Origin: Denticeps clupeoides
Taxonomy: Eukaryota > Chordata > Actinopteri > Clupeiformes > Denticipitidae
Direction of reading: 5' to 3'
Length of the DNA stretch: 64,000 bases
Assembly (NCBI RefSeq): GCF_900700375.1
Contig: NC_041723.1
Location: 18,041,456-18,105,455 of the forward strand
The position numbers and the translations under genes are program-made. Shown here piece after piece: positions 59,881-64,000 of the stretch. The notes under the pieces are model-generated. The model had not been told where the DNA came from, made no database searches, and saw only the letters and a program-made list of their open reading frames with translations. The number at the start of each line of letters is the position of its first letter. Position 1 is the first letter of the stretch.

Positions 59881-62800
59881 ATGAAGGCCTCACCTTGGCT
59901 AAGATGGATCTGCTGTTAATACCTTGGCATCTGATTCCACATGGACACCTTGAGTAGATGTGTGGAGTCTGGGCCTTGGCAGGTCAGAGCTGTTAGTGTA
60001 AAAGCAAGTTTTTTTTTTGTTGACAATTAATGTAGTCTGTGTTGTAGCTGGTAAAACATTTTTTAATTTTTGCTAGGACAAAAAGGTCACTAACTCAGGT
60101 CATTAGTTATGCTTTATGTCTGTAATAGTTTAGTCAAACGTCAAATCCTGCCCATCATGCAGTGCAGCCAAGTTCAGGGTTTTTCACTCTCCACTACGAC
60201 CTTGTTTGAATGGAGGGACTGTGTTGTCAAACCTAAATCCCACAAGATTCTCCCGTTCTCTGCGAGCGGAGGAGGCTCTGCCCTGGTTAGGAATGAGCGC
60301 TGCCAGTACGGTGTCCCGTCGCTCTGTTGAGCAGAAGATGATTCATTTTGACAGTTCTTAATGAGAGCGGCCCAGACGGAATATTTTGCCTCATTTTCCG
60401 TGCAGAGTGGCTTTTGATGAGGCTTCCTCTGAGGGCAAAGGGGAACTTCAGGTTCTTTTTGTTCGCCAGGCTATTGCCTGTAGTATTTCTAGTTCACAGT
60501 CTAGTAAACCCTTTCAGCTGAAAATCCTGATGTTTGCCTCAATCAATACACTTAATTAGTGCTGATTAATGAAGGAACGCAGACTGCAGAATGCTGACAG
60601 CTGTTTGAATTCCCAAGGACAACATGTATTGGCATTTAGGGTCGTGTTGCTTTTTTCATGGCAGAACTTTTGCACATAGTTTGAATTTGCAAGGCATATT
60701 TATGCTTTATATCAAATACACAGATACCAGAGTGACTAATTAAGTATATACTACATTTATTAAGTATTTGGTGCACTTGCATACACAATATTAATTAAGA
60801 TTAACATTAGAATTCTGGGTGAACTTTGCTTCTAAGCTCTGCAAAATGGCCATTCATTATTTTTGAATTCAAGTTCATTACGACAGGCAACAGTGTGAGG
60901 GTAAATTAAATGTCATGTAGTATAATTACTTTCTTCTTTTTTGACCTAAACAAGTTCACACCTTGTGCAGAAAGAAATAAAATGTCTCGGTGGAGGCGGC
61001 TGCTTGGTCTCAGTAGAGTGAGGACCAGCCATGGGAGCGGCTCGTTCTGTAGCCCACACTCTCAGATCTCATATTAACCTACACACTGACTCACAAAAAG
61101 TCACAAAAGGAAGGATAGATAAGAACATCCGTGTAAAAGACTATAACAATGATTCAGTCTGAATAGTTTTCTTCTTAAGAGTGGAGAGTGTCAGAATCAT
61201 AAAAACAACAACAAAACAACAAACAACAGTATTATGGATTTCTGTGAGACTTGGATTAGACAAGAGTGAAAATCCAGTCCTGTATGTCCTTCCAATGTGG
61301 ACATATATGCATTTACAACTATGGATGTTTCAAAAGGTCAAATTAAATGTATTGTTAAAGTGCAAAATATTAATGTGTTATTAACATTAACTCTTCATAC
61401 ATTAATGTGTGAACTCAACTGGAACCATCCTCTTTCTCTCTGTCTTGCTCAGCGATAGGCTCTTCTGAGCCTTCTTTTTCAAAGTAGCAACCAGTTGAGT
61501 GTTTTAAATGTATCAACAACTATGGTCCTTGTCCCTCTGAATTTTCCCCAGAAACTACATAAAATTATTCTACTGCTGTTTTGACTTTATTTGTATGTTA
61601 ATGTAACCACGAAAATATAGCAAATTGCACAATGATGAAATACTGCCGGTTGCATGGCTATTAGGTCCTGCCTCAGTTGTCCAGTCACTGTCATTTGAAT
61701 CCAACAATAATCAGCTGCCGTTCTGTTTCATCTTCCCTTTTTTGGGGGGTACACGTGTGCATGATCAACAGATTACTGTGAGTGTCCAAAAAGGGACAAT
61801 ACTGCTGCAGAAACTAGAGAGCCAAGCACCACTACTTTTACAGGAATCTGATTGGTGTACAAACTTCAAAAGTGCAACCGGCAAGATGTTGCCTCTTGCC
61901 TCTTGCCTCTTTTGCCTGGAAGCTGCCCACTTCTGTTATAAGAAACAAGGAAAGGGTCAAATTCTGACTTCTGTCTGCAGACATGCTTTTATTTTCCTTA
62001 AAAACCACAAAACCTTAAAGCAAGTGTCCATCAAGCAACACAATATTTATAAAATACATTGTGGAACTAAGAGGACAGAAAATAGAAGATACACAGATTC
62101 ATACATAATGTGCACATGGGGCATACTAACCCAGAAAATTTTCAGTAAAAACTACTGACCAAATGAGCTGTCTTCAGCATTAATGATGGATTAGTTTCTG
62201 CTTCATTTTTCATCAAATAAACACCATGTGGCCCAATTCAATTCCAATTAGTTGTGGCTACCCATAAAAAATTACATTTTCAGTTTTAGTCAAGTAAAGA
62301 AGAAAAGAAATATTGATATGAAAAAAAAAACAAATCCCTGAAATCGATAATAATGATTATCTGCCAACCCCTTAACGCATGTGTATGGATCCGGTTTTAA
62401 ACTGATGCTTTCTCCATCAGAGACCTGCAAAATGAAACTGCACACCCTGACCTTTATTCTGCAAATTAAGCTGTTTTCTTCTGCCGCAGACTGATAGATG
62501 TTGTTATTTTTGCAAAAAAAAAAGAAAAAAGCAAGCTAAACATTATACATCGCACAAAAATACCCTGGAGCCATTGGAAGTACATTAGGAAATGTTAATG
62601 AAAAACTACGCCAGTACTCTGTTGTCAACTTTATTGGTCACCACGTTCTCGCTCAGCTTACATTTGTCCTCTTTGTAAAGAAAGAAGGGACGTAAATAAA
62701 TGCATATTTAAATAATTGCATTTTTAAATTAATGGCAATTTATTTTCTTTTCCTTTTTTTCCTGCCCTGAAAGAACCATTCACAGAGTGTTTCCTCCTTT

Positions 62801-64000
62801 TCTAATCAATAAGTAACCGAGAGGTCAGTGTTTTGCATTGCCGTAGGAAGGATAACTCCCAAATCTAATTTAGCTCGGCACGTAAAAAAAACAAAAACAA
62901 AACAACTGAACGTCAGACTTATTTTAATTAAAAAGACAAATTGCTGTGTGTTATTTTGCTAGACAATATCCAAAGTAAGACTTTCACAGATTTCATGTGT
63001 TGCATTATGTAATTCATTGCTAATTTAGACCCCCCTCTTGTCTTAGTGGTCATTGGTTTAATTGCAGTTTCTGCAGAGTGTGAATGTCTGGAACCGAGAC
63101 ATCCTACAATAATTAGTAAAGACGGCGAGCAGCGCCGACACACTTCACGCCGAGTCTCTGCAGTGAAATTGATTGGGCGTGCTATAAAGCTCCAGCCTCT
63201 CTGGTGGAATGCAAGGCGTCGCCAGCAAGTGCTGTGGCTGATGTTCTTCTGGCCAGGCCACGAAGCGCGTCTCTAATCCCTGCCTTCGTTCTGTCAGCGC
63301 TGTTAATGCACTCATCAGGTCTTTTTCCTGCAGGGCCTTAATGACGAGCAGGGAGTCGGGTGACTTTTTACAAATACTGCTGATGTGCCTCCCTGCACAG
63401 CCATTGCGCTGCTTGCTATTTACAGACCTGAAAAAGAATATTAAGAACAGGTTTTGCTGTTTCTTCAAATATTTCTATTCTCCCTGCAACTTATAATAGA
63501 CTTGCATGTCATGCTGGCTTTCAGTGGCTGTGGCCGATGCAAACTTGATGACTGTATGTTGTATTTTGCTCCATAGATTTACTGTATAGATTTGCTCCAT
63601 AGATTTACCTTGTGTAAAATGTAAATGGCCTGTCCTTTGCTAAATTATACATTCTTTTCTTGACTGAGCCTTCATTTGCAATAGTAAGTGTCCTTTGATC
63701 TCATTTCAACCATTTTATAGCATTGTACTTAGTGTAGCAGTGATGGTTAAGGTTTGAGTTATAAATATGTATTCAAGATCATGCCTGGGGTCTGTAAAAA
63801 TGAGTGACTTCCTCAGCTGCAATTTGTGGTGTAAGAAAATTTCTCTCCTCTTGAACATGTGATGAATTCATGCCTGTGTAACTATAATCACATAGAATGT
63901 AGATATGTCTTTTATTATTCTGCCGGCTTTTTCAGTCAGACAGGGAGAGCTGTGACATCACTCACTGGGGGGTGCGGCAGAGATTGTTCATTCTAAGCGA

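Larger units (their letters stand above)
58828..64000. other. Probable large intron, no supported exon
   Basis: AT-rich sequence with no coding exon I can support. It holds a CA microsatellite and a small Tc1 remnant (listed separately) and several less AT-rich patches near 60200-60460 and 63040-63440. The longest ORF (61625-62158, plus) has no recognisable motif. Confidence 0.4.

Noticed and set aside
61625-62158. 177-codon plus-strand ORF, the longest unspliced ORF in the right end
   Set aside because: No recognisable motif, biased composition, no supporting promoter or splice context; most likely chance in a large intron.
1-64000. CRISPR arrays, operons, toxin or phage-like systems
   Set aside because: Nothing of the kind; the window is intron-rich vertebrate DNA.

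Overview
The window is vertebrate nuclear DNA, almost certainly from a teleost fish. It shows intron-rich genes with GT-AG introns, an AT-rich background, many tRNA-headed SINEs, Tc1-like DNA transposons and L2-type LINE fragments of the kinds common in fish. No species is claimed. I rebuilt the gene models by hand from splice sites and reading phase; every model listed as CDS closes in frame. Family names rest on recalled vertebrate proteins, not on a search.

Layout. 1-2.3 kb: LINE fragments and a SINE. 3.1-6.0 kb (+): ccdc34, a coiled-coil protein. 7.7-9.0 kb (+): rab19, a small GTPase. 10.0-10.8 kb (+): uqcc6 (brawnin), a 65-residue mitochondrial microprotein for complex III assembly. 11.6-21.9 kb (-): samm50, the mitochondrial outer-membrane beta-barrel insertase. 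It has 14 coding exons and 469 codons; its large fifth intron holds an L2 LINE and a Tc1-like element, among other repeats. 23.2-36.2 kb (-): efcab6, a 30-exon multi-EF-hand protein of about 1461 residues. 38.1-40.4 kb (+): a PNPLA2/3/5-type patatin lipase, head-to-head with efcab6. 41.5-48.2 kb and 49.4-52.9 kb (both -): two tandem thymine-DNA glycosylase genes, tdg copy A and tdg copy B. 53-57.8 kb: a repeat-rich spacer. 57.9-64 kb: a CpG-rich promoter and first exon(s) of an unidentified plus-strand gene, followed by what looks like its first intron.

No operon-like system exists here; the genes are independent. Two themes recur. One is mitochondrial biogenesis (uqcc6, samm50). The other is base excision repair and active demethylation (tdg pair). 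samm50, efcab6 and a pnpla3/5-type gene are also neighbours on human 22q13, while uqcc6 and TDG adjoin each other on human 12q23; here the 22q13 set lies between them.

The most interesting observations are these. The two TDG copies differ at the two residues that in human TDG restrain activity on undamaged DNA (Ala145 and His151), and copy B lacks the conserved C-terminal tail. Two TDG introns need GC donors. The Rab19 G5 motif reads SVK instead of SAK. SINEs have inserted into Tc1-like elements. I found no convincing retrovirus, LTR element or novel multi-gene system.
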